DNA of 64,000 nt from Sphaerochaeta pleomorpha str. Grapes (GTDB taxonomy: Bacteria; Spirochaetota; Spirochaetia; Sphaerochaetales; Sphaerochaetaceae), in contig NC_016633.1 in assembly GCF_000236685.1 (NCBI RefSeq), positions 1,550,001 through 1,614,000 on the forward strand. Direction: 5' to 3'. Of this stretch, positions 52,048-60,746 are shown piece after piece; position 1 is the stretch's first letter, and the number at the start of each line of letters is the position of its first letter. The notes under the pieces are model-generated. The model was not told where the DNA came from and made no database searches. It worked only from the letters and a program-made list of their open reading frames with translations. A program made the translations under genes and the position numbers.

Positions 52048-52689
52048 ATGAAATTCAGCACATTTTCAATTTTGGGAGATTCAATCAGCACTTTTGCAGG
52101 TTTTATCCCTTCACAAAACGAAGCATTTTACCCACGGATCGGCTATGACGTGACCGAGGTGGATCAAACCTGGTGGAGACTCCTTGAAAAGGAGACTTCC
52201 CTTCATTTGGTTGCAAATGAATCCTATTCAGGCAGCAGGGTAAGCAAAACAGGGGCAAGGCCTGTCTGGACTTCCTTTCTCTCTGACAAACGACAGGCAA
52301 ACCTCGAATCAGAGACAATCATCATTTTCGGGGGCACTAATGACTATGGACAGGAGAATCCAGCCTCGCTTGCTGTTTTTTCCGCTGCCTATGAGGAACT
52401 GGTTGCTACAATGCTTGCAAACCATCAGCAGAGCGAACTCTTTTTCTGCACCCCGTTGCAGCGCACAGATAGAGCGATCGACGAACCTAACAGCCAAGGA
52501 TGGAATCAAAAAGAACTTGCAGAGACGATACGTACCTGTTTAAAAAGGCATGAAAAAGCCCATCTCATCGATCTGGCCTCCTATCCGATTCAACAAGGGG
52601 ATGGGCTTCTGCAAGACCAGTTGCACCCGACAAAAGAAGGCATGAGACTCCTCTGCCGATTGATCAAAAAAAGTCTTGAGTGCTACTAA
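52048..52689 (+). CDS. SGNH/GDSL-family hydrolase
   Basis: 213 residues from ATG 52048; another in-frame ATG lies at 52030, and neither has a strong ribosome site. Block I has the nucleophile Ser in FSILGDSISTFAGF, block III the Asn in IIFGGTNDYG, and block V the Asp/His pair in LLQDQLHPTKEG. No signal peptide, so it acts in the cytoplasm as an esterase, deacetylase or lipase-like enzyme. It lies 109 nt before the ABC transporter genes on the same strand and may remove acyl groups from the imported sugar. Confidence 0.88.
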   Translation: MKFSTFSILGDSISTFAGFIPSQNEAFYPRIGYDVTEVDQTWWRLLEKETSLHLVANESYSGSRVSKTGARPVWTSFLSDKRQANLESETIIIFGGTNDYGQENPASLAVFSAAYEELVATMLANHQQSELFFCTPLQRTDRAIDEPNSQGWNQKELAETIRTCLKRHEKAHLIDLASYPIQQGDGLLQDQLHPTKEGMRLLCRLIKKSLECY

Positions 52690-52798
52690 ATATGTTTCCA
52701 TTTTTTCACTTTAATAGATTTTTCATAGTCCTATAGCAAAAAACACATACTACAAGTTCATTTTTCAGACAACAATACTTGTCTCAAGAAGGATGATT

Positions 52799-54130
52799 AT
52801 GAAAAAAATTACACTTGTATTCATGTGTTTGCTTCTGGCAGTTTCCATGGCTTTTTCCAATGGTTCTGTAGAAAGCAAAATCGCGCCTGTTGCCAACGAT
52901 CCTATCGAAATTACATTCTGGCATGCACTCGGCGATGCAAAACGCCAGGGATGGATTCAGCAGAGAGTAGATGAATTCAATGCTTCACAGACTAAATACA
53001 AAGTGGTACAAGAAGCAAAAGGAAGCTATCGTGACACCCTTCAGGCCGCTATTCTTGCCGACAAACAGGGCAAGGCACCAAATCTTGTACATATCTTTGA
53101 AGTTGGAAGCCAGCTTGCCTATGACTCAGGCATCTTCATGCCGGTCAGCGAAATAGGTACCTTCGATACCAGCGATTACATTTCCCCGGTACTTAATTAC
53201 TACACCATCGGGGGAAAAGTAAACTCAATCCCCTTCAACAGTTCTTCCCCTGTTCTCTATATAAATAGCGATAAACTGGTTGCCGCAGGATATAGCGCTG
53301 ACTATGTCCCCGAAACATTCGAAGACATGATCAAAGTTATAAAAACAGCCCGTGCAAGAAACGTTGAAGGTGCAAACATTACGTTCGCCCTCCACGGCTG
53401 GTATTTCGAACAATGGATGGCTGAACAGGGAGCTCCCTTGGTAAACAACGACAATGGTCGTTCAGGGAGGGCAACTGAAGTCAACCTAACCAGCCCTGCC
53501 GCAATAGTTATCGGTAATTTCCTCTCAACCCTTGGGAAAGAGAAGCTTTATTCATACACTGGAAAATTTGAGGATTGGGATGGTAGCGATGCCATTTTTG
53601 TAGGAAACAGATCCATTTTCCACATCACCTCTACCGCAGACCTCGGCAATATAGCCAACGCAGTGAAAGGTACTTTCAATATGACAGTCGGCAAACTCCC
53701 CATCCCTGCCGGTTCAAACAGAAACGGGACAGTAATCGGGGGAGGAAGTGTGTGGGTAACAAAGAATCATACACCAGAGGAACTTGAAGGGGCGCGAGAC
53801 TTTACCCTGTATATGACAAACACCGAGAACATGGTCAGCTGGCATAAACTTACCGGATACTATCCTGTCAGGAATTCTTCGGTTGAGATGCTTAATTCCG
53901 AAGGGTGGTTCGACAGTAATGCAAAGCAAGTTGTCGCCTTCAACCAGCTCCTCACTACGATTCCAAACAGTGCCACAGCAGGAGCCCTCGCTGGCATTCT
54001 GTTAGACAATAGAACAATCATGGAACAGGCAATGCAGAAAATTTTGCAAGGATCTGAGGTCACAGGGGCCCTATCAGAAGCAAAAGTACTTGCAGATGCG
54101 AAACTCAAGGAATATAACGCAAACTTCTAA
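52799..54130 (+). CDS. Extracellular sugar-binding protein, CUT1 UgpB type
   Basis: 443 residues from ATG 52799, 6 nt after AGAAGG (another ATG two codons earlier is less well placed). Signal peptide ITLVFMCLLLAVSMAFSNG. Mature fold: ITFWHALGDAKRQGWIQQ, VDEFNASQTKYKVV, LYINSDKLVAAGY, PETFEDMIKVIKTARA, AQ-like C-terminal part. The ITFWHA start and NxSQxxYKV segment are typical of UgpB-like carriers for glycerol phosphates or oligosaccharides. First of three transporter genes. Confidence 0.94.
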   Translation: MKKITLVFMCLLLAVSMAFSNGSVESKIAPVANDPIEITFWHALGDAKRQGWIQQRVDEFNASQTKYKVVQEAKGSYRDTLQAAILADKQGKAPNLVHIFEVGSQLAYDSGIFMPVSEIGTFDTSDYISPVLNYYTIGGKVNSIPFNSSSPVLYINSDKLVAAGYSADYVPETFEDMIKVIKTARARNVEGANITFALHGWYFEQWMAEQGAPLVNNDNGRSGRATEVNLTSPAAIVIGNFLSTLGKEKLYSYTGKFEDWDGSDAIFVGNRSIFHITSTADLGNIANAVKGTFNMTVGKLPIPAGSNRNGTVIGGGSVWVTKNHTPEELEGARDFTLYMTNTENMVSWHKLTGYYPVRNSSVEMLNSEGWFDSNAKQVVAFNQLLTTIPNSATAGALAGILLDNRTIMEQAMQKILQGSEVTGALSEAKVLADAKLKEYNANF

Positions 54131-54178
54131 ACCACCTCCCCCTTCCATCACTTACTTCTTTCATACTCACTTTTTTTG

Positions 54179-54208
54179 CGAGGTTCCGGTAACCCATACC
54201 GGACCTCG
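54179..54208 (+). other. Intercistronic stem-loop after the solute-binding-protein gene
   Basis: CGAGGTTCCGGTA (54179-54191) pairs with TACCGGACCTCG (54197-54208), one bulged T, 5-nt loop. It is 48 nt past the stop and just before the permease ribosome site; a T-run precedes rather than follows it, so it is not a standard terminator. Confidence 0.75.
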
Positions 54209-54228
54209 TCTCTCTTCAGGAGCATGCA

Positions 54229-55161
54229 ATGAACGACCAAAACGAAGCATTTCATTCACGAATAATTCCTTGGCTCTACCTATCTCCTACTCTCGCTATC
54301 CTCCTCGTCTTCATCTTCTATCCCGCCTGGAAGTCTATTATCCTGAGTCTATTCAGAAGCAATCTCTTTTTGGGCACACGCAAATTTATCGGGTTGGAAA
54401 ATTTCCACAACCTGTTTTCAGGTCCGCTTACACCTGGTTTTCTCCAGGTAATGGTCCAGACCTTGATTTTCAGCAGCCTGGTCGTAGGACTGGGGCTTTC
54501 ACTTTCCCTATTCATCGCACTCCAGGCAAACAAGGATATCAAAGGGGCAAAACTATATAGGATGTTACTCATTTGGCCATTTGCCTTGTCTCCGGCAATT
54601 GCGGCAACCATCTACCTCTTCATGTTCAATCCCGAGATTGGAATCGTAAACTCACTCCTTTCCTTTCTTTTTGGAATAAAACCCCGTTGGCTGGATTCTC
54701 CAATTACTGCCTTTTGCCTGACTGTCTGCGCGGCTGTCTGGAAGAATCTTGGGTATAACATAGTTTTTTATATCGCAGCATTACAGAGTATCCCGAAAAC
54801 ACCCTTGGAAGCGGGGGACATCGACGGAGCCACCGGATTTCAGAAATTTAGATATATCCTGTTGCCTTTACTCAGCCCCACGACATTCTTTTTGCTGTTT
54901 ACCAACATTACCTATAGCTTCTTCGATTCTTTTGGCATCATAGACCTGCTTACCAAGGGAGGACCTGTTGGAAATGGATCTTTTTTCAGTCATGAAGGAG
55001 TGACAACCACACTCATGTACAAGATGTTTTTGGATGGGTTTGGAGGGAGCAGCAACATGGGCTTTGCAGCAGCGGAAGCCTCGATACTTATGTCCTTGGT
55101 GGTGCTTGCAGTCAGTCTCCAATTCAAATTCTTCGCAAAGAGAGTGCATTATGAAGGCTAG
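54229..55161 (+). CDS. Sugar ABC transporter permease, UgpA/MalF type
   Basis: 310 residues, about six membrane segments beginning at PWLYLSPTLAILLVFIFYPAW. The EAA loop is PLEAGDIDGATGFQKFRYILLP, followed by FFDSFGIIDLLTKGGP, a motif of UgpA. CAGGAG precedes the ATG. It forms the channel with the UgpE-like permease whose ATG overlaps its end. Confidence 0.94.
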   Translation: MNDQNEAFHSRIIPWLYLSPTLAILLVFIFYPAWKSIILSLFRSNLFLGTRKFIGLENFHNLFSGPLTPGFLQVMVQTLIFSSLVVGLGLSLSLFIALQANKDIKGAKLYRMLLIWPFALSPAIAATIYLFMFNPEIGIVNSLLSFLFGIKPRWLDSPITAFCLTVCAAVWKNLGYNIVFYIAALQSIPKTPLEAGDIDGATGFQKFRYILLPLLSPTTFFLLFTNITYSFFDSFGIIDLLTKGGPVGNGSFFSHEGVTTTLMYKMFLDGFGGSSNMGFAAAEASILMSLVVLAVSLQFKFFAKRVHYEG

Positions 55162-56056
55162 AAAGAGAATAAAAAACCAGATCTGGGTACATGCAGTGTT
55201 GGTTCTGTCTTGCATTGTAATTTGTTTTCCAGTGGTGTTTGCCATAGTGAAATCGACCCAGGATAGCAACATAGTCCCGACAGCCTCTATGGTTTTAGGA
55301 ACTGCTTTCCTGGACAATTTGAAAGTTGTCTGGACCGATTACCATTTGGGTCGGTATATGCGCAACTCATTTTTCATATCGTTGTGGGTTGCCGGAGGCA
55401 AGATTATTTTGTCTTTGTTTGCAGCACTTGCCTTGGTCTTTTATAGGTTCAAAGGAAAAAAAATTGTTTTTGGGTTTATCCTGCTTACCCTCATGTTACC
55501 TACTGAGGTCTTGATCCTGGGATTGTTTGATCTAGTCAGCAACCAGCGAGCCCCTGACCTTGTAGCCTTGATGCAATGGATGTTCTCTCCAGTTGAATTC
55601 TTTTTTGCCCCTACCAGATATGGATTTGGATGGGGAGACAACCTGTTGGGTGTCATAACACCGTTTCTAGCATCGGCAACGGGAGTATTTCTCTTTAGGC
55701 AACATTTCCTGTCAATCCCCCGGGCCCTTGCCGATTCTGCACGCATAGACGGAGCTTCGTCCTTGCAGTTTCTCATGCATATTCTTATTCCCATGAGTTT
55801 GAACACTATCGGGGCTTTGGCCTTGATACAGTTTGTCTATGTCTGGGACCAATATATCTGGCCGAGGGTTATCTTGAGAAGAACAGCAAACCAAGTCGTA
55901 CAGGTAGGACTCAACATGATTATCTCGACCGGGGAATCAGTTCAGTGGGGACAGGTCATGACCTCTGTCGTTATCGCGATGATACCCCCTCTACTGGTTT
56001 TTGCCTTGCTGTATAAAGCATTTATGAACGGATATGCACTTTCCTCTGACAAGTAG
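55151..56056 (+). CDS. Sugar ABC transporter permease, UgpE/MalG type
   Basis: 301 residues from ATG 55151, which overlaps the end of the previous permease by 11 nt with AAAGAGAG upstream; longer readings fall within that gene. About six membrane segments starting HAVLVLSCIVICFPVVFAI. EAA loop ALADSARIDGASSLQFLMHILIP. Its CLITE is normal length for UgpE. No ATPase is encoded nearby, so a shared ATPase is expected. Confidence 0.93.
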   Translation: MKARKRIKNQIWVHAVLVLSCIVICFPVVFAIVKSTQDSNIVPTASMVLGTAFLDNLKVVWTDYHLGRYMRNSFFISLWVAGGKIILSLFAALALVFYRFKGKKIVFGFILLTLMLPTEVLILGLFDLVSNQRAPDLVALMQWMFSPVEFFFAPTRYGFGWGDNLLGVITPFLASATGVFLFRQHFLSIPRALADSARIDGASSLQFLMHILIPMSLNTIGALALIQFVYVWDQYIWPRVILRRTANQVVQVGLNMIISTGESVQWGQVMTSVVIAMIPPLLVFALLYKAFMNGYALSSDK

Positions 56057-56071
56057 AAAAACTGATTCTCT

Positions 56072-56923
56072 TTACTCTTTCTCCGCCCGTTCAGCCATAC
56101 CTTTGTGCAAAGATTCAAGCTCATCCTCTGCTTTCATCTTTTCCAGGATGAGGGAAACCAGGGAAAACAGGTTTTTCCCTTCGGTGTAGTCTGCTTCCTC
56201 ATAGAAATCGATACGGTCGGCATTCATGAGCTGGAGACAGAGTGCAAGATCGCCTTTCTTGTGGACAGCGATACTTTTTCCACCGTTATTCTTCACCAGT
56301 TTCATGCACGGAACGTCAGTAAGACCATCACCGATATAGATCATGTTTCGAAACGGGATGGCCCTGTTGCCTTCCGGGGTATAGTCATTCAGTTTCCGAT
56401 CCTCTGATACATCCAGGATCCCTTTGTTAATCCTGAACAGAAACTGGGTCTTTGCCGTGTAATTGACAGCAAGTTTCGGCCAGGTTGCTACGCCGTTGAT
56501 GTCGTAAAGATACTCACTGGCATAGATTTGCTTGAACTTCGCTCCGATTGCGGAGCCTTCGATAACTTCATGCAATCCTGAGGAAATGATATAGTGCTCG
56601 ACCTGTATGCCCAGGTCCTTACCCTTTTTGTCTATTGCATCGAACCACTTCTGGACCCCGGGATAAAACTCAAGGCCAGTCCCCAAAGAGACAAAATCAT
56701 CCCTTCTTATCGGCTTATCCTTTTTCCTAGACTCATCGAGCATGAGTTTCATATAGGCAAGGATGCTGTCCATCTGTTCTCTTCTGGCCAACCCATTGGC
56801 CTTGGACCAGAACTGTGAGGAAGTCATACCAAGATTCGGGATGAAGGAATATTCCTGCATGTCCGCAGTCGTAAGGGTTTTGTCAAAATCATACATGATC
56901 GCTATCATCGTTTTCTTTGCCAT
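56072..56923 (-). CDS. HAD-superfamily phosphatase
   Basis: 283 residues from ATG 56923 (an earlier in-frame start lacks support). Motif I is MYDFDKTLTTADMQ with the nucleophile and acid Asp pair, motif II is in YIISSGLHEVIEG, and motif IV is MIYIGDGLTDVPCMKLV. It resembles phosphoserine-phosphatase-like HAD proteins that dephosphorylate small molecules. The gene has an extended -10 box so close to the ATG that the mRNA would be almost leaderless. It is convergent with the transporter operon and stands alone. Confidence 0.88.
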   Translation of the reverse strand: MAKKTMIAIMYDFDKTLTTADMQEYSFIPNLGMTSSQFWSKANGLARREQMDSILAYMKLMLDESRKKDKPIRRDDFVSLGTGLEFYPGVQKWFDAIDKKGKDLGIQVEHYIISSGLHEVIEGSAIGAKFKQIYASEYLYDINGVATWPKLAVNYTAKTQFLFRINKGILDVSEDRKLNDYTPEGNRAIPFRNMIYIGDGLTDVPCMKLVKNNGGKSIAVHKKGDLALCLQLMNADRIDFYEEADYTEGKNLFSLVSLILEKMKAEDELESLHKGMAERAEKE

Positions 56924-56930
56924 AGCCTCG

Positions 56931-56939
56931 ATTATACCA
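56931..56939 (-). promoter_or_regulatory. Extended -10 promoter of the HAD gene
   Basis: Minus strand TGGTATAAT (56939-56931) is a perfect extended -10. The expected start of transcription is about 7 nt downstream, at or next to the ATG at 56923. No -35 is seen. Confidence 0.7.
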
Positions 56940-57007
56940 CAACATGGCAAGGGAAGAAAAAAAAGGGATCAGGGCCAAAAAAATTCCCGGTAGCGGGGAG
57001 CTGGAAG

Positions 57008-57050
57008 AAAAGCCCTGCTTTTCCTCCAATAATCTGGGAAAAAGCAGGGC
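57008..57050 (-). terminator. Terminator of the accBCDA operon
   Basis: GCCCTGCTTTT and AAAAGCAGGGC form a long stem on the minus strand (57050-57012), followed by TTTTCTTCC (from 57011 down). It is 33 nt past the accA stop. Confidence 0.9.
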
Positions 57051-57082
57051 AATGTATGGCTATCTATACGAAGGGATACCTT

Positions 57083-58018
57083 CTATTTGAGATCAACAGT
57101 CTGCTGAAAAACCCTCAGAAGCGGTTCCCACCAGGCCTTTTCACCTTGGTATTCCCCGATTCCCCTGATTTTCTTTATCCGGTACCGAACCAGGTTTTCT
57201 ACCGGTTTATCGCACAGGATGGCAAGGTCACGGATAATTACCTGTTTTATGAGATTTGCCGTGAACGCGGGGTCTACAGAAGCCCCTCCGCTCACCTCGG
57301 GGATTATATCGTGGATGATATTGAAGGACTTCAGGTCCCTGGCAGTCATCTTCATCGCCTCAGCCGCTTCCTGGGCCCTTGAGGGGTCGCGCAATAGAAT
57401 CGATGCAAAACCTTCGGGGGTAATGACCGAATAGACGGCATTCTCCAACATGTAGAGTTTGTCACCCACCCCGATTCCCAAAGCTCCGCCACTGCCACCT
57501 TCCCCAATGATGAAGGAAAGGACCGGCGTCTTCAAAACAGAGAATTCTTTCAGGTTGCGAGCTATGGCTTCCCCGATTCCCCGCTCCTCGGCTCCAAGGC
57601 CGGGATAGGCTCCGGGGGTGTCTATAAAGCATACTACCGGCCTGCCGAACTTCTCTGCCTGTTTTGCCAGACGCAAAGCCTTGCGATACCCTTCCGGGTT
57701 GCTCATCCCATAGTTGCACAAAACATTATCCTTGAAATTTGCACCCTTGCGGTTTCCGATAAAGGTAATGGCACGCCCGTTTATTGTCCCGATGCCCCCG
57801 ATCATTGCACGGTCATCCCCGTAGAGACGGTCACCATGCAACTCGACAAAGTCATCACACATCAAATCAATATATTGCTGGGCTCCTGGTCTGCCCTGCC
57901 GCCGGGAAAGCAATACACATTCCCAGGAAGAACGCCCTTCACACTGCTTTTCTACCCCGGCAATGGACTCTATGCGCTCGACTGAGCTTTCCAGGTCAAA
58001 TTCTTTCTCATCATGCAT
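57083..58018 (-). CDS. accA: Acetyl-CoA carboxylase carboxyltransferase alpha subunit
   Basis: 311 residues from ATG 58018, 8 nt after GAGGAG; the GTG three codons before overlaps that site. Core motifs: RPGAQQYIDLMCDDFVELHG, GGIGTINGRAITFIGNRKG, NPEGYRKALRLAKQAEKFGR, and PVVCFIDTPGAYPGLGAEERG, followed by IIGEGGSGGALGIGVGD for the oxyanion holes. With AccD it transfers the carboxyl group from biotin to acetyl-CoA. It overlaps accD by 8 nt and is last in accBCDA. The last 15 residues lack the longer tail of some AccA proteins. Confidence 0.97.
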   Translation of the reverse strand: MHDEKEFDLESSVERIESIAGVEKQCEGRSSWECVLLSRRQGRPGAQQYIDLMCDDFVELHGDRLYGDDRAMIGGIGTINGRAITFIGNRKGANFKDNVLCNYGMSNPEGYRKALRLAKQAEKFGRPVVCFIDTPGAYPGLGAEERGIGEAIARNLKEFSVLKTPVLSFIIGEGGSGGALGIGVGDKLYMLENAVYSVITPEGFASILLRDPSRAQEAAEAMKMTARDLKSFNIIHDIIPEVSGGASVDPAFTANLIKQVIIRDLAILCDKPVENLVRYRIKKIRGIGEYQGEKAWWEPLLRVFQQTVDLK

Positions 58019-58790
58019 GGGATTCACTCCTCGTATGGGTCTTGATAAGGTAGGAGAGCATACTTCTCAGCTCCTCACGTCTTACGATCAAGTCGACAAA
58101 CCCCCGTTCCAATTGGAATTCGGAACGCTGGAACAGCTTGGGAAGCTTCTCCTTAATCGTACCTTCGATAACCCTGGGACCGGCAAACCCTATGACAGCA
58201 CCGGGTTCAGCCATAATCACATCACCGAGCATAGCAAAAGAGGCGGTTACCCCACCGGTTGTAGGGTTGGTCAAGACAATGAACAACGGGGTTCTTGTCT
58301 CATCAAGCAGGGCTGCCGCACTGGCAGTCTTGGCCATCTGCATCAAGGAAAAGATCCCCTCCTGCATCCGAGCCCCACCGGAAGCGGTAAAGAGAATGAC
58401 CGGGGAATGGGTGAGACACCCTTCGATCATTGCTTCCGTGATTTTCTCCCCTACCACCGAGCCCATGCTTCCCCCCATGAAGGAGAACGACATAATACCC
58501 AGTATGGCTTTCTGGTTCTCGATAGTGCAGGAACCTATGGTTACCGCATCGTTCAGGGATGATTTCTTCTGGTTTTCTTTCAGTTTATCCTCATAGCCTT
58601 CCAGCGATATCGGGTTTGAGGAAACCATCCCCTTGGACATTTCTACAAATGAACCTGTATCGGCTACCAGTTCTATACGTTCAGCAGGAGAGAGGGGAAA
58701 GTAGAATCCACAAAAAGGGCATTCGTTAAGTTTTGTCTTCTCCACCTCTTTCTGACACTGCGCACAGATAGTCTTCTTTTTATTTTCCAT
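58011..58790 (-). CDS. accD: Acetyl-CoA carboxylase carboxyltransferase beta subunit
   Basis: 259 residues from ATG 58790 (MENKKKTICAQC); longer readings lie within accC. N-terminal four-Cys zinc ribbon (CAQC and CPFC), then FVEMSKGMVSSNPIS, GGSMGSVVGEKITEAMIEG, VILFTASGGARMQEGIFSLM and NPTTGGVTASFAMLGDVIMA. It forms the alpha2beta2 transferase with AccA. Slightly shorter than the E. coli protein (about 300) and similar to Firmicute versions. It overlaps accC by 11 nt. Confidence 0.97.
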   Translation of the reverse strand: MENKKKTICAQCQKEVEKTKLNECPFCGFYFPLSPAERIELVADTGSFVEMSKGMVSSNPISLEGYEDKLKENQKKSSLNDAVTIGSCTIENQKAILGIMSFSFMGGSMGSVVGEKITEAMIEGCLTHSPVILFTASGGARMQEGIFSLMQMAKTASAAALLDETRTPLFIVLTNPTTGGVTASFAMLGDVIMAEPGAVIGFAGPRVIEGTIKEKLPKLFQRSEFQLERGFVDLIVRREELRSMLSYLIKTHTRSESHA

Positions 58791-60120
58791 TGCTTTTCTT
58801 CTCCTCTGTAGTACAGACCTTTTTATACAAGTCAGTCCCAAAACGACCTGAACGGAACATGGCCGAAGAGAGGATATCTTTCTGCTCCTCAAGGTTTGTC
58901 TTGATCCCCTCGATGATAACTTCAGAGAGGGCTCTGAGCATCACGGCAAGGCTCTCGTCCCGACTTGGGGTATGTACGATAATCTTGGCAATCAGCGGGT
59001 CATAATAAGGACTGAGAGTCGAGCCTGACTGCAAATAGGAATCGACACGGACAGACGGGCCTGAGGGAAAATTCAGCTTCCCGATAACCCCTGCGGTCTC
59101 TCCATTGATACGGCACTCCAGGCTATGACCCGAAAGATGTATATCTTCTTGCGTAAATCCCAGTTTCTTCCCATCGGCAATCTGTATCTGGGCCTTGATC
59201 AAGTCAATCCCGCTTACCAGTTCACTGACAGGATGCTCTACCTGGAGGCGTGCATTCACTTCCATGAAATAATACTTGCCTTCGTCATAGAGATATTCAA
59301 CAGTTCCGGCCCCCCGGTACCCTAGTTTTTCAAACAGGTTTACCGAATCGGTACACATCTGATTGCGCAGTTTTTCATCCAGCACCGGGGAAGGACTCTC
59401 TTCCAGCAACTTCTGATGGTTCTTCTGGACAGTGCAGTCACGTTCACCGAGATGCACTACCGTCCCCTGCCCGTCACTGAGCAACTGGATTTCCAAATGC
59501 CGTGGATTTTGCAGATATCGTTCCATATGGACCGTTCCATCCCCAAAGAAGGCCAAGGCCTCTTTTTTTGCTATCTGAAGGGCGTGGGCGAGCTGACTCT
59601 CCTCGGTAACGATGCGCATTCCCCTGCCCCCACCTCCGCAGGCTGCCTTGAGAATGATGGGATAGCCGATTTCTTTGGCTGTTGCCATTCCCTCTGCAAG
59701 TGATTCCACAGCAGTCTTGCTGCCTGGAGTTATGGGAAGTTTGCATTCCAGAGCTGTGGTACGGGCTACAACCTTGTTTCCGAGCAACGCGATGGTCTCA
59801 CTTTTCGGTCCAATGAAAATAAGCCCGGCCTCTTCGGTCTCCCTGGCAAAATCGGCATTCTCGGATAAGAAACCAACTCCCGGGTGAATTGCATCGCAAC
59901 GTTTCAGGCAGGCTGCTGCAATGATATTGCGCCAGTTGAGGTAGCTCTGCGAGGATGCAGCCGGTCCGATGCATACAGAATCGTCAGCCATCTGTACCGC
60001 TTGCGTATCCTTGTCGGCTGTGGAATAGACAACGACACTGCGAATATCCAGATCCCGGCACGCCCGTACGATTCTCACCGCTATCTCGCCGCGGTTGGCA
60101 ATCAAAATAGATCTTATCAT
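58780..60120 (-). CDS. accC: Biotin carboxylase subunit of acetyl-CoA carboxylase
   Basis: 446 residues, full length. N-terminal SILIANRGEIAVRIVRACRD, ATP-grasp loop KAACGGGGRGMRIV, catalytic/Mg residues in YFMEVNARLQVEHPVSELV, and C-terminal HSLECRINGE. It carboxylates the biotin of AccB using ATP and bicarbonate. It overlaps accB by 4 nt. A second start is not needed; the frame begins with MIRSILIANRGE. Confidence 0.97.
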   Translation of the reverse strand: MIRSILIANRGEIAVRIVRACRDLDIRSVVVYSTADKDTQAVQMADDSVCIGPAASSQSYLNWRNIIAAACLKRCDAIHPGVGFLSENADFARETEEAGLIFIGPKSETIALLGNKVVARTTALECKLPITPGSKTAVESLAEGMATAKEIGYPIILKAACGGGGRGMRIVTEESQLAHALQIAKKEALAFFGDGTVHMERYLQNPRHLEIQLLSDGQGTVVHLGERDCTVQKNHQKLLEESPSPVLDEKLRNQMCTDSVNLFEKLGYRGAGTVEYLYDEGKYYFMEVNARLQVEHPVSELVSGIDLIKAQIQIADGKKLGFTQEDIHLSGHSLECRINGETAGVIGKLNFPSGPSVRVDSYLQSGSTLSPYYDPLIAKIIVHTPSRDESLAVMLRALSEVIIEGIKTNLEEQKDILSSAMFRSGRFGTDLYKKVCTTEEKKSNGK

Positions 60121-60563
60121 CGCCTTCTCACGGAAAATAAAGGCTGACCGAATTCAACCATGTGCTCTGGTTTCGCCAAGACAGAAACGATTTCACAGGG
60201 GAAATCGGCTTGGAGCTGGTTCATGAGTTTCATGGCTTCGATGGTGCACAGCACATCGCCCTTCTCAATCTTGTCACCTTCATGTACATAGGGAGGAGCG
60301 TCAGGAGCCGGGGTTAGGTAAAAGGTTCCGACAATCGGGGAAGTGACAATAAAAAGGTCTTCCTCTTTTTTCTCACTCTCGGCAGGCATTTCCTTTTCCT
60401 GCTGCTTTTTTACCAGCGGAGGGGCAAGGTATTCGGCAGTACCCCCTTCTTTTCTTTTCATCTTGACGGTAAAGCGACTGCACGAAAGTTCGAGGTCGCT
60501 CAGTGAGCTATGCTCAAATACTGCTATGATCGATGCCAGGTCCATTTGTTCTATTGTTTCCAT
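60117..60563 (-). CDS. accB: Biotin carboxyl carrier protein of acetyl-CoA carboxylase
   Basis: 148 residues. The C-terminal biotinyl domain has the EAMKLMNQ motif with the biotinylated Lys, and SPIVGTFYLTPAPDAPPYV before it; a charged linker (EKEMPAESEKKEEDL) joins it to the N-terminal domain. First gene of accBCDA. The promoter at 60634-60662 shares its palindrome with the fabH promoter. Confidence 0.96.
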   Translation of the reverse strand: METIEQMDLASIIAVFEHSSLSDLELSCSRFTVKMKRKEGGTAEYLAPPLVKKQQEKEMPAESEKKEEDLFIVTSPIVGTFYLTPAPDAPPYVHEGDKIEKGDVLCTIEAMKLMNQLQADFPCEIVSVLAKPEHMVEFGQPLFSVRRR

Positions 60564-60633
60564 TATATTCCTTCCTCAAGGTGTGGGGATGGTAGCGGTG
60601 TCTCCAAAAGGCAGACTACCTTAATTCTTGTTT

Positions 60634-60692
60634 ATAATAACAATAACTAGTTTTAGTGTCAATATTGACAAAATTTCATTTTTTGTAATAAT
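60634..60692. promoter_or_regulatory. Divergent acc/fab promoter with shared palindrome
   Basis: Leftward (accB): -35 TTGACA (60662-60657), 17-nt spacer, -10 TATTAT (60639-60634). Rightward (fabH): -35 TTGACA (60665-60670), 16-nt spacer, -10 AATAAT (60687-60692). Both -35 boxes are the two arms of one perfect palindrome, TGTCAATATTGACA (60657-60670). A repressor bound there would cover both promoters. Confidence 0.82.
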
Positions 60693-60746
60693 TATAGGCA
60701 ACCCAACCACCCTGGCAAAGTGGATTAATTTAGAAGGAGTCACTTG

